Source of the DNA: Solidesulfovibrio magneticus RS-1
GTDB taxonomy: Bacteria > Desulfobacterota > Desulfovibrionia > Desulfovibrionales > Desulfovibrionaceae
Assembly: GCF_000010665.1 (NCBI RefSeq)
Contig: NC_012796.1
Location: 3,501,501-3,565,500, forward strand
Length of the DNA: 64,000 bases
Reading direction: 5' to 3'
In this document: piece by piece, positions 9,309 to 17,386 of the stretch
Layout: every line of letters starts with the position of its first letter
Numbering within the stretch: the stretch's first letter is position 1
Notes under the pieces: model-generated
Told to the model about the DNA's origin: nothing
What the model saw: only the letters and a program-made list of their open reading frames with translations
The model's database searches: none
Made by a program: the position numbers and the translations under genes

Positions 9309-10097
9309 ATGGACGATCCGGTCATTTTGCGCGTGGAAAACATCGTCAAGACCATCGGCGGCCAACGCATCCTGGACGATGTCTCGTTTTCCGTCAAAAA
9401 GGGGCACTTAAAAGTCCTCATCGGCCCCTCCGGAGCCGGCAAGTCCACGCTTTTATCCTGCATCAATTTCCTGTCGCCCCCGGACTCCGGGACCATCTCC
9501 CTGGACGGCAAGGCCGTGGACGGCAAAAGCAGGAAAGAACTGCTGGCCCTGCGCCAGCAAGTGGGCATGATCTTTCAGGACTTCAACCTGTTTGACCACC
9601 TCTCGGCCCTGGAAAACGTCCGGGTGGCGCTTGTGAAGGTCAAGGGCCTGGACAAGCGGGCCGCCACCAACCGGGCCATGGAAGAACTTGCCCGGGTCGG
9701 GCTGGCCGACAAGTCCACCCTCTACCCGGCCCAGCTCTCCGGCGGCCAGAAACAGCGCGTGTCCGTGGCCCGGGCCCTGGCCATGGACCCCAAGGTGCTG
9801 CTGCTCGACGAACCCACCTCGGCGCTGGACCCGGAACTCATCGGCGAAGTGCTCACCGTCATCCGCGATCTGGCCGACCTCGGCATGACCATGGTCATGG
9901 CCACCCACCAGATCAGCTTTTCCGCCTCCCTGGCCGACGAATTCCTGTTCATGGAACGCGGACGCATCGTGGAACGCGGCGCGCCCTCCCAACTGCTCGC
10001 CCGCGACTCCGGCAGCCGCACCCAGTCATTTTGCGCCAAGCTCAGCGAACTGGCCGGCGACGGCCACTGCGAAATCGCCCCGGCTCCCCGGGCCTAA
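9309..10097 (+). CDS. Amino-acid ABC transporter ATP-binding protein
   Basis: 262 residues. Walker A GPSGAGKST, Q-loop IFQDFNLFDHL, signature LSGGQKQRVSVARAL, Walker [15 protein letters not shown] and H-loop ATHQISF are all intact. It energises the second polar amino-acid importer. The gene is wedged between the two permease genes, 1 nt after one and 8 nt before the other. The C-terminus extends about 15 residues beyond the usual GlnQ end. Confidence 0.94.
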   Translation: MDDPVILRVENIVKTIGGQRILDDVSFSVKKGHLKVLIGPSGAGKSTLLSCINFLSPPDSGTISLDGKAVDGKSRKELLALRQQVGMIFQDFNLFDHLSALENVRVALVKVKGLDKRAATNRAMEELARVGLADKSTLYPAQLSGGQKQRVSVARALAMDPKVLLLDEPTSALDPELIGEVLTVIRDLADLGMTMVMATHQISFSASLADEFLFMERGRIVERGAPSQLLARDSGSRTQSFCAKLSELAGDGHCEIAPAPRA

Positions 10098-10105
10098 GGA
10101 CGCCC

Positions 10106-10798
10106 ATGGACGATTTTTTCGCCTTCGCCTGGGAGCGCATCATCCCGGCCCTGGACGCCGGACTGTGGACCAGCATCCTGCTCATCGTGCCGGCCTCGCT
10201 TTTTGGCGTGGCCATCGGCGTGTCCGTGGGCGCGCTACGGGTCTACGGCCCGCGCCCGGTGGTCAAAACCCTGGACGCCTATGTGTCGCTGTTTCGCGGC
10301 ACGCCGCTGGTCGTGCAGCTCTATTTCTGGTACTTCGCCCTGCCCTATGTGCGCATCGGCGATTTCGCCCTGGTGTTGTCGCCCATGTGGGCCGCCATTG
10401 TCGGTTTCGCCCTGTGCAGCGGCGCCTACCAGTCCGAATACATCCGGGGGGGGCTGCTTTCCATCAAACGCGGCCAGCTGCGCGCCGCCCAGGCCCTGGG
10501 CATGACGCCCTTCCAGTCCGTCACCTCCGTGGTGCTGCCCCAGGCCTTCCGCCGGGCGCTGCCGGGCTGCGGCAACGAAATCATCTACCTCATCAAATAC
10601 TCGTCCCTGGCCTCCATCATCACCGTCAGCGACCTGACCGGCATGGGACGCAGCCTGGCCAAGTCCAGCTTCCGCAATACCGAAGTCTTCATCGTCGTGG
10701 GGCTGTACTACCTGGCCCTGGTCACCATCGCCTCTTTCCTTCTCAAAATCGCCGAAAAGAAACTGGAGATCCCAGGCTTCGAAAGCAAACGCGAGTAG
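10106..10798 (+). CDS. Amino-acid ABC transporter permease (second subunit)
   Basis: 230 residues from ATG 10106, 8 nt after the ATPase stop. YVSLFRGTPLVVQLYFWYF and the EAA-type loop RAAQALGMTPFQSVTSVVLPQAFRRALPGCGNE mark it as a polar amino-acid permease. It is the last gene of the binding protein-permease-ATPase-permease operon. Copy B of the palindromic repeat begins 12 nt after its stop; no classical T-tract terminator is seen. Confidence 0.92.
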   Translation: MDDFFAFAWERIIPALDAGLWTSILLIVPASLFGVAIGVSVGALRVYGPRPVVKTLDAYVSLFRGTPLVVQLYFWYFALPYVRIGDFALVLSPMWAAIVGFALCSGAYQSEYIRGGLLSIKRGQLRAAQALGMTPFQSVTSVVLPQAFRRALPGCGNEIIYLIKYSSLASIITVSDLTGMGRSLAKSSFRNTEVFIVVGLYYLALVTIASFLLKIAEKKLEIPGFESKRE

Positions 10799-10810
10799 GA
10801 GGAAGACGAA

Positions 10811-10872
10811 GATGCCTCCGGCGGCCGGGGGCCTGAGGCCCCCGGACCCCCCAAATGGTTTAAGGGGGATGG
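10811..10872 (+). repeat. Palindromic 3'-flanking repeat, copy B
   Basis: Starts with GATGCCTCCGGCGG 12 nt after the permease stop, followed by CCGGGGGCCTGAGGCCCCCGG, then CCCCCC and a TTTAAGGGGGATGG arm. Its palindrome is identical to that of copy A. It faces copy C, 43 bp downstream, in inverted orientation. Confidence 0.85.
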
Positions 10873-10915
10873 GCGAGAATATGTCGGCCCTCGTGGGTGA
10901 TGTAATCGCCGTCGA

Positions 10916-10982
10916 ACCCCCTTGAAAAATTTCTTCAGTCGGGGGGGTTGGGGGCCTCAGGCCCCCAGCCGCCGGAGGCATC
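10916..10982 (-). repeat. Palindromic 3'-flanking repeat, copy C (inverted relative to B)
   Basis: On the minus strand it starts GATGCCTCCGGCGG at 10982, with palindrome TGGGGGCCTGAGGCCCCCA, then a C-run and a distal CAAGGGGG arm. It is the only copy with no gene ending in its own orientation just before it; it lies upstream of the plus-strand oxidase gene. Confidence 0.82.
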
Positions 10983-11026
10983 TTCCTCTCCGTTTTCCCC
11001 TCTCCTCTCCAAAAAGGACACACACC

Positions 11027-12388
11027 ATGGACGCCGCATTGCTGGGCGCGCTGGGGCGCGAACTGGGGCCGGGCTTTGTTTATGACGCCGCGGCCAGGGA
11101 CGCCGCCGCCAAGGACGACGCCGGTTTGGTCATCCCGCCCGAGGCGGTGTTTTTTCCGGCCGATGCCGGGGACGTGAGCCGGCTGATGGTGCTGGCCGGC
11201 CAGCACGGTTTTGCCGTGACGCCGCGCGGGGCCGGCACGGGGCTGGCGGGCGGTTGTCTGGCGGTTGCGGGCGGCGTGGTGGTCGATTTGTCGCGCATGG
11301 CCCGCATTGAGCGGTTGGACACGGCCAATTTGTGCGCCGTGGTCCAGGCCGGGGTGGTGACCCAGACCTTGCGCCAGGCGGCCAAGGACGCGGGGCTTTT
11401 TTATCCGCCCGATCCGGCGAGCCTGACCACCTGCACCCTTGGCGGCAACGCCGCCACCAACGCCGGCGGTCCGGCCTGCGTGAAATACGGCGTCACCCGC
11501 GATTACGTGCTGGGGCTGACGGCCGTCTTGCCCGACGGCGAGGTGGTCCGTTGCGGCACGGCCACGCGCAAGGGCGTGGTGGGCTACGACCTGACCGGGC
11601 TTATGGTCGGCTCGGAGGGGACGCTGGGGATCATCACCGAGCTGACGGTGAAGCTTATTCCGCATCCGCGCCAGGTCCGCGCGGCGGCGGCGCTTTTCCC
11701 TGACGCGCGTGCGGCCGTGGCGGCCGTGGCGGCGGTGATGGCCGCCGGTGTTTCGCCTTGCGCCCTGGAGCTCATGGACCGGGCTTGCCTGGGCATCGTG
11801 GCCGAGCTGTTGCCCTTTGATCTGCCCGGCCCGGAAGCGGCCCTGCTGCTTTTCGAGGCTGACGGCGATCCGGATCAGGCGGCGCGGGACATCGGGCGCA
11901 TGGAGGCCGTGTGCCGCGATGGCGGAGCGCTGGCCGTGCTGCCGGCGGAGAATAGCGCCAAGCGCGAGGAGCTGTGGGGCATTCGTCGCCAGATTTCCAC
12001 CCGCATCCACGAGAGCGCGCCTTTTTATCTGTCCGAGGACGTGGCCGTGCCCATCGCCCGCATCCCGGACCTCATCGACGCCTTGCCGGCCCTGGGCCAG
12101 CGTCATGGGCTGGCGGTCTACGCCTTCGGCCATGCCGGCGACGGCAACATCCATGTCAACATCACGGGCGAAGCCGGCAGCCGCGACCGGGCCCTGGCCC
12201 TGGCCAGGGACCTTATCGCCGAGGTGCTGGCCCTTGGCGGCACCATGTCCGGCGAGCACGGCATCGGCATCGCCAAACGGCCGTTTATCGACATGGAGCT
12301 GTCGGCGCGAAGCCTGTCACTGCAACGCGGCATCAAGGCCGCGTTCGATCCGGCCGGGATCATGAACCCGGGGAAAGTGCTGCCCTAA
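11027..12388 (+). CDS. glcD: FAD-linked 2-hydroxyacid oxidase/dehydrogenase (GlcD/D-lactate dehydrogenase family)
   Basis: 453 residues from ATG 11027, preceded by AAAAAGGA. The N-terminal FAD-binding type-4 domain shows the PP-loop PRGAGTGLAGGCL near residue 65 and GGNAATNAGGP near residue 143. The C-terminal catalytic domain contains YAFGHAGDGNIHVN and the closing SGEHGIGIAK, features of GlcD and D-lactate dehydrogenases. Expected reaction: oxidation of glycolate or D-lactate with electrons passed to the membrane pool or an Fe-S partner. No Fe-S subunit (GlcF/LutA) is adjacent, so the electron acceptor and exact substrate are open. Lactate is a principal substrate of such sulfate reducers, which makes D-lactate attractive. 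Confidence 0.85.
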   Translation: MDAALLGALGRELGPGFVYDAAARDAAAKDDAGLVIPPEAVFFPADAGDVSRLMVLAGQHGFAVTPRGAGTGLAGGCLAVAGGVVVDLSRMARIERLDTANLCAVVQAGVVTQTLRQAAKDAGLFYPPDPASLTTCTLGGNAATNAGGPACVKYGVTRDYVLGLTAVLPDGEVVRCGTATRKGVVGYDLTGLMVGSEGTLGIITELTVKLIPHPRQVRAAAALFPDARAAVAAVAAVMAAGVSPCALELMDRACLGIVAELLPFDLPGPEAALLLFEADGDPDQAARDIGRMEAVCRDGGALAVLPAENSAKREELWGIRRQISTRIHESAPFYLSEDVAVPIARIPDLIDALPALGQRHGLAVYAFGHAGDGNIHVNITGEAGSRDRALALARDLIAEVLALGGTMSGEHGIGIAKRPFIDMELSARSLSLQRGIKAAFDPAGIMNPGKVLP

Positions 12389-12442
12389 GCGGCGTTCGGC
12401 GCATCAGAAACACGCCGGCCGGTCGGGCCACGAAGCGGCGCG

Positions 12443-13009
12443 CTAGCCCAAGGCCTCGGCCCCGACGGCCTTTCGCAGATAGCAGACCTCAAAGGGGAGA
12501 GACTCGAAACGCGCCGCGCGAACGGCCCGAAAGCCCAGGGTTTCGTACCACTGCCGCAGCTCGTGCTGTTTGGCGATGATGCCGATTTCGACCTGCTCCG
12601 CGCCGACCTGCCCGGCCAGGGAGCAGGCCCGGCCGACCAGCAGCCGACCCAGCCCCAGGCGGCGGCAGGCGGGGGCCACGGCCAGTCGTTCCAGGATGCT
12701 GACCCCCTCGACCGGCCGGCGCAGGCCCACGCAGCCGCAAAGCGTTCCCCCGTCAAAGGCCAGCAACATGGTCGTGCCAAGCTCCATGCCGCGCTCAATG
12801 CGCTCCCGGGTCATGAGCGAGGGATGGGTCGGGCAGTTGCCGGCATTGAGGTCGAAACGCCGGGCCACGTCGCCGAAGGCCAGGACAATCAGCGCCGCGA
12901 TGTCCCCGGCCTCGCCCATGTCGGCCTGGCGCACCATCCACGGCTTGCCCTCGCCGCCTCCCATGGCCGCATCCCGCGCCTCCGGCGGCGGGCTTGCCCG
13001 CTCATCCAT
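12443..13009 (-). CDS. GNAT-family N-acetyltransferase
   Basis: 188 residues from ATG 13009, 4 nt after the stop of the TPR-methyltransferase gene, implying coupling. Acetyl-CoA binding motif A is RLAVAPACRRLGLGRLLV (about residue 110), followed by EIGIIAKQHELRQWYETLGF, the common GNAT ending. Later in-frame ATGs near residues 16 and 25 are possible starts; the first 25 residues look non-conserved. The substrate is unknown. Context next to a TPR-methyltransferase suggests protein or glycan modification, but that is inference. Confidence 0.82.
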   Translation of the reverse strand: MDERASPPPEARDAAMGGGEGKPWMVRQADMGEAGDIAALIVLAFGDVARRFDLNAGNCPTHPSLMTRERIERGMELGTTMLLAFDGGTLCGCVGLRRPVEGVSILERLAVAPACRRLGLGRLLVGRACSLAGQVGAEQVEIGIIAKQHELRQWYETLGFRAVRAARFESLPFEVCYLRKAVGAEALG

Positions 13010-13013
13010 GCGA

Positions 13014-15371
13014 TCAGCCCGTCCTTTGCACCCAGAACTGGTACATATTGAGAAACGTGTCCGGGTTGTCGGCCTCAAAGGCGTGCCAATTGCTAAGATT
13101 GACGGCGGCCGGATCATCCGGGAAGCGGGAGTGGTAGGCCGCGACCACTTCCGGCTCGGCTTCCAGGCCAATGACGCGAAGGCCGTTTTCCAGACAGAAG
13201 GTCTTGATCTCCAGCAGGTCCAGGCAATGTTCCTGGACATGAAACAGGAGGTCGCGGCAGCCGCTGGCGCTGAAAAAATCCCCCAGCAGAAAGCGGCCCC
13301 AGCTCGGTTCCCAAGGCATGTCCAACAGTTCCTGGCGAAAGGCCCGGATGGTCTCGGGCGTGGCGGACAGGCCCCGGTCGGCGATCATCTGGCGCACCTT
13401 GGTGATGCCGCGCCGGGCCAGGCGACTGTAAAGCCCGATGCGCATGACCCCGCCCGGGCGCACTAGGGGGACAAGCGTCCGCCAGCCCCCGGCCGGATCG
13501 GCCAGATGGTGCAGCACGCCGGAAGACTCCACCAGATCGAAGTCGCGCCCCAGCCCGCCCAGACGCAGCAGGTCGGCCTGGGCGTATTCGATGTTGCCCA
13601 CGCCCTGTTCCAGGGCCTTGCGCCGGGCGTAGCACAGACTGGTGAGGCTCAGGTCCACGGCCAGCACCCGCGCGCCGAGATAGGCCCGGGCTGTTTCCAG
13701 GGAATGCTGCCCCGTACCGCAGCCGGCCACCAGCACATCAAGAAACGGCCCGTCGGGCACGCCGGCCAGATCGGCCTGGGGGAAGCGTTCGCGTAAATTG
13801 GCGGCCAGTGTCACCGGCGCTTCGGCCGGGGCCGGCAACACCCAGCGGGGATAAGGATTTTCCTCGTACTGCCGCCGTACCAGCCGGGACACGTCGTCCT
13901 CGATGGGGGTCAGCGCCGGAATGCGGCCGCGCAGCTCCTGCTCGGCCGCCGGCTCGACAAGCTGCTGCGTCAGGACGCGGCCCACGGCCTCGGGCCAGGG
14001 GCGATCCAGCAGCCCGGCATGGCCGGGCACGGCCCGAAGCGGCCCGTAGGCGGCGGCGGCCAGCACCCAGGACGGCGCAATGAGTCCGCAGCCGGCCAGG
14101 GCGTCGGCCAGGCAGTCCCGCAGCACGGCCACGGCCACTTCCTCCTCGGCTGACACATGAAACACATATTCGTTGACCCGGCACTGCCGGGCCAGGGCGG
14201 CGTGGAAGGCCGTCACCCGCTCATCGGCGGGCGTGACGTCGCGGACGTGGGGTTCGTCGGCGGCGGCCTGGGCCAGCAGGCAGGACCGGGCCAGGGTCAG
14301 GAATCGCTCCAGGGCCGGGGAAGAAGCCGGGCCGGCGTCGAGCCAGGCGCGCAGCAGCGTGTCCCCGGCCACGGCCCCGGGCCTGGCCGGTCCGTAGAGA
14401 TCCTGGGGTGTGAGCCGTCCGGGCCAGGCGGCCAGCGCCCGCTCCAGACAGCCGGCGATGACCGGATCGGCTTCCAGCATGGGCGAGACCACGCCCGCCA
14501 CCTCGACGCTCCGGGTCCAAGGGTCGGTCAGGGCGGCCAGAAGCCGCTCGCGCCGAGGCGTGCCGGCAGCCGGGGCCGGCTGGCCGCGCAAACAGGCAAC
14601 AAAGAGCCGGCGCAGTTCCGGCCCCGGCGTCAGGTCCAGGCCGGCCTCGACCACGGTCAGGGCGTCGGCCGGGTAGCCGCGCGCGATGAGCGTATTGGCC
14701 AGCAGGATACGGGCCTCGACCAGTCCGGGTTCCAGGCGCAGCGCCCGCCGGGCGTAGTCCTCGGCCTCGGCGGCGCGCCCCAGGGCCGTCAAGGCCACGC
14801 CGCAGTTGGCCAGGGCGTAGGCGTAGTCCGGGCACAGGGCCAGGGCCGCCTGGTAACGCGGCACGGCCTCGGCCGGCCGGCCCAGGGCGTAAAGGGTATT
14901 GGCGAGATTGTAGAGGGTGCGCGGCTGGTCCGGAGCGATGGCCAGGGAGGCCTCGTATTCCTGGCACGCTTCTTCCAGTTGGCCTTGGGATTCCAGGGCG
15001 TTGCCCCGGTTGTTCCTGGCCCCCACGGCCTCGGGATCGATGTCCAGGGCCCGGTCGAAACACGCCATGGCTTCCTCCGTTCGCCCCAGGCCGAAAAGCG
15101 CCAGCCCGAGATTGCTGTGCAGCCCCGCCTGCTGCGGGGCGATGGTCAAGGCGCGCCGTAGCGGGGAAATGGCCTGCTCGTTTCGCCCCTGGCGCAGCAT
15201 GGCGGCGCTCAGGACGGTCCAGCCGTAGGCGTCGCCTGGGTGCAGCACGGTGAGTTTCGTTGCCCGCTCGACGATTTCGCCCAACCGCCCTTCCTGAAAA
15301 AGGAGGGCCACGGCCTGTTTTTCCGCCTGCTCCACGCCCTGCGCCGCCGCTCGTGTCCCCTCGGTCCGCAT
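13014..15371 (-). CDS. TPR-methyltransferase fusion protein
   Basis: About 785 residues from ATG 15371; an upstream in-frame start at 15449 adds 26 unconserved residues. Roughly the first 250 residues are TPR repeats (GLHSNLGLALFGLGRTEEAM, ARNNRGNALESQGQLEEA, LYNLANTLYALGRPAEAV). A middle linker of about 250 residues follows. The C-terminal part is a class I SAM-dependent methyltransferase: motif I VLVAGCGTGQHS, acidic VLAVDLS, motif IV ESSGVLHHLADP and post-motif LVRPGGVMRIGLYS. TPRs probably recruit the protein or glycan substrate. Similar fusions are often found near surface-glycan or flagellin modification loci. No direct partner other than the coupled acetyltransferase is visible. Confidence 0.85.
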   Translation of the reverse strand: MRTEGTRAAAQGVEQAEKQAVALLFQEGRLGEIVERATKLTVLHPGDAYGWTVLSAAMLRQGRNEQAISPLRRALTIAPQQAGLHSNLGLALFGLGRTEEAMACFDRALDIDPEAVGARNNRGNALESQGQLEEACQEYEASLAIAPDQPRTLYNLANTLYALGRPAEAVPRYQAALALCPDYAYALANCGVALTALGRAAEAEDYARRALRLEPGLVEARILLANTLIARGYPADALTVVEAGLDLTPGPELRRLFVACLRGQPAPAAGTPRRERLLAALTDPWTRSVEVAGVVSPMLEADPVIAGCLERALAAWPGRLTPQDLYGPARPGAVAGDTLLRAWLDAGPASSPALERFLTLARSCLLAQAAADEPHVRDVTPADERVTAFHAALARQCRVNEYVFHVSAEEEVAVAVLRDCLADALAGCGLIAPSWVLAAAAYGPLRAVPGHAGLLDRPWPEAVGRVLTQQLVEPAAEQELRGRIPALTPIEDDVSRLVRRQYEENPYPRWVLPAPAEAPVTLAANLRERFPQADLAGVPDGPFLDVLVAGCGTGQHSLETARAYLGARVLAVDLSLTSLCYARRKALEQGVGNIEYAQADLLRLGGLGRDFDLVESSGVLHHLADPAGGWRTLVPLVRPGGVMRIGLYSRLARRGITKVRQMIADRGLSATPETIRAFRQELLDMPWEPSWGRFLLGDFFSASGCRDLLFHVQEHCLDLLEIKTFCLENGLRVIGLEAEPEVVAAYHSRFPDDPAAVNLSNWHAFEADNPDTFLNMYQFWVQRTG

Positions 15372-15675
15372 CCGCCACCCCGCCCGGTTGCCGTTGCCGC
15401 CGCTCTCCGTCCGCCCACACGCGCCGCCGGTCCGGCCACGCGCAGGCAAAGGACAAACGCAGGCTGGTCCGGGATTCCCGTGAGCCTAACACGGTTTTGC
15501 GCCGCCACCAAGGGGCCGGGCCGCCTACAGCGGCGAAGGCGAAGCAAAAGACTTGCCTGCGGCGGCCTTGAGCAGCCCCTTGCCGCGCCGCCGGGGCGGG
15601 CCGCGCGGCAAGGGCGGGTTGCGTGGCAATCGGGCGGGCTGCAGGAGGCAGGAGAAGGCCGGAGGCGGCCGGCGA
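15372..15675. other. Intergenic region upstream of the TPR-methyltransferase gene
   Basis: A 304-bp GC-rich stretch between two same-strand genes. It should hold the 3' end of the GGDEF gene transcript and the promoter of the TPR-methyltransferase gene. Several imperfect CCGCC/GGCGG inverted repeats are present, but no T-tract terminator, clear -35/-10 boxes or credible small ORF was recognised. Confidence 0.4.
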
Positions 15676-17145
15676 TCAGGCGGCCATGGCCCGGTCGCGG
15701 CCGGCGTTCTTGGCCTTGTACAGGGCGTCGTCGGCCCGGATCAGCAGGCTGTCCACGCAGTCGCCCGGGGCAAAAGCGGCCACGCCCAGGCTCACGGTCT
15801 GGACCGTGCCTGTCTCGAAGCGCTCACCCCGTACGGCCAAGCGCAGGCGCTCGGCCAGGACCAGGGCCGAGGCGGCGTCGGTTTCCGGGCACAGGACGAG
15901 AAATTCCTCGCCGCCCCAGCGGCCCACCATGTCGCTGGCCCGCACGGTCGCCTGGGCCGCTTCGGCCAGGGTTTTCAGCACCTTGTCCCCGACCAGATGG
16001 CCGTGGGCGTCGTTGACGGCCTTGAAGAGGTCCACATCGAACAGGATGACGGCAAAGGGCCGGTTGTAGCGCTCGGCCCGGTCGGCCTCCTGACGCAGCA
16101 CGGCGTCGAGATGGGTGCGGTTGGCCAGACCGGTCAGGGGATCGGTGCGGGAGCGGCGCTCCAGCTCGGCGTAAAGCTTGTTGATGCGCAGGTTCCAGGC
16201 CACGACGATGGCCACGATGAGGGCAAAGCCTGCCGCAATGCGGCCGATGAGCCCGTAATCGGTCATGGTCTCGACGTTGATGGACACGTGGCGGTTGACG
16301 ATCTCCTCGCGCTCGGCCGGGGTGATGGTACGCACGGCCTTGCTGAGGATGTCGCGAAGGCGCGGCATGTCCTTGGAGACGCCGATGCGCAGGGCGTTGT
16401 CGTAGCCCGGCAGCTTGCCGGCGATCTTGAGGTTGAAAAGCCCTTCCTTCTTGATGGTGTAGGCGGCCACCACCAGGGAACGCAGGGTCATGTCGGCCTT
16501 GCGCTCGGACACCATGTCCAGGGCCTCGCGCTCCGAGGCGCTGTTTAAGATGCGCAGGTTGGGATAGTCCCGGCGCACCCGCTCTTCCATGGAGGTGCCG
16601 GAGGGAAAGACGATGGTCTCTCCGGTCAGCTCGGCCGGATCGGCGATGAAGAAATGCTCCTCGCGGGTGATGAAGACATTGGCGTCGGTGAAAAGCGGCG
16701 GGGTGAAAAGCAGCCACTCGTCCCGGGCCGGGGTCTGGTTGAGAAAAGCCAAAAGCCGGCAGCGGCCGTCCTTGGAGGCGGCCACGGACTCGTCCCAATT
16801 GGCCGTGGGCACGATGCGGTAACGCAGCCCGGCCACCTCGGCCGCCAGCCGGAACAGGTCGGCCCCCACGCCCTCATACTGCCCCCGGGCGTTTAAACGC
16901 TCGAAAGGCGGCCAGTCCGGGTCCACGCAGACCGTCACCGGCCCGAGATCGCGGATATAGGCCCGCTCCTCGGGGGTGAAATTCGCCAGTTCGGCCCGGG
17001 CCGGACCGGCCAGACAGGCCAGAAAGCCCAGCCAGGCCAGACACGTCAGCAAGACGAAAGCCAGGAGGCCGCATCTCGGAGGAAAAGGCCCCGGACGCCG
17101 CGCCAGACCTGGGCGCGCAACGCCAGGGGCGCGAAAACCCTTCAA
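15676..17145 (-). CDS. Periplasmic binding-domain diguanylate cyclase
   Basis: 489 residues. A signal sequence/first membrane helix lies at residues 25-50 (GLLAFVLLTCLAWLGFLACLAG). A family-3 solute-binding sensor domain follows (about 55-300), containing CVDPDWPPFE and a YEGVGADLFRLAAEVAG segment. A membrane helix IAAGFALIVAIVVAWNL (about 302-320) leads to a cytoplasmic GGDEF domain with intact GGEEF and an RASD I-site five residues before it. It probably senses an amino acid or similar ligand outside and makes cyclic di-GMP inside. The ligand domain resembles BvgS-type sensors. Confidence 0.9.
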   Translation of the reverse strand: MKGFRAPGVARPGLARRPGPFPPRCGLLAFVLLTCLAWLGFLACLAGPARAELANFTPEERAYIRDLGPVTVCVDPDWPPFERLNARGQYEGVGADLFRLAAEVAGLRYRIVPTANWDESVAASKDGRCRLLAFLNQTPARDEWLLFTPPLFTDANVFITREEHFFIADPAELTGETIVFPSGTSMEERVRRDYPNLRILNSASEREALDMVSERKADMTLRSLVVAAYTIKKEGLFNLKIAGKLPGYDNALRIGVSKDMPRLRDILSKAVRTITPAEREEIVNRHVSINVETMTDYGLIGRIAAGFALIVAIVVAWNLRINKLYAELERRSRTDPLTGLANRTHLDAVLRQEADRAERYNRPFAVILFDVDLFKAVNDAHGHLVGDKVLKTLAEAAQATVRASDMVGRWGGEEFLVLCPETDAASALVLAERLRLAVRGERFETGTVQTVSLGVAAFAPGDCVDSLLIRADDALYKAKNAGRDRAMAA

Positions 17146-17386
17146 GAACCACCTCCGCTCCGACTTCGAGCCGCCAGGGCTGGCCGTCTGCCGGCAGCCG
17201 TATCGAAAGCGATTGCTCCGCCGCCAAACGGCGATACAGGACTATGCATGGTTTCAGACATACCCGGTAGGGAGATGGGCGGCAAGACCAAATGCCGCCA
17301 AAGCCCCCTGGCCCGTCCCGCCACGGTTGCCGGCCGGGGCAAGAAGAGCTAGAGATTCCCGGAACCTGACCGCCAAGGAGGCCGCC

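Noticed and set aside
17146-17342. 66-codon minus-strand ORF upstream of the GGDEF sensor gene
   Set aside because: No family text, low-complexity Arg/Gly composition, overlapping the presumed promoter region.
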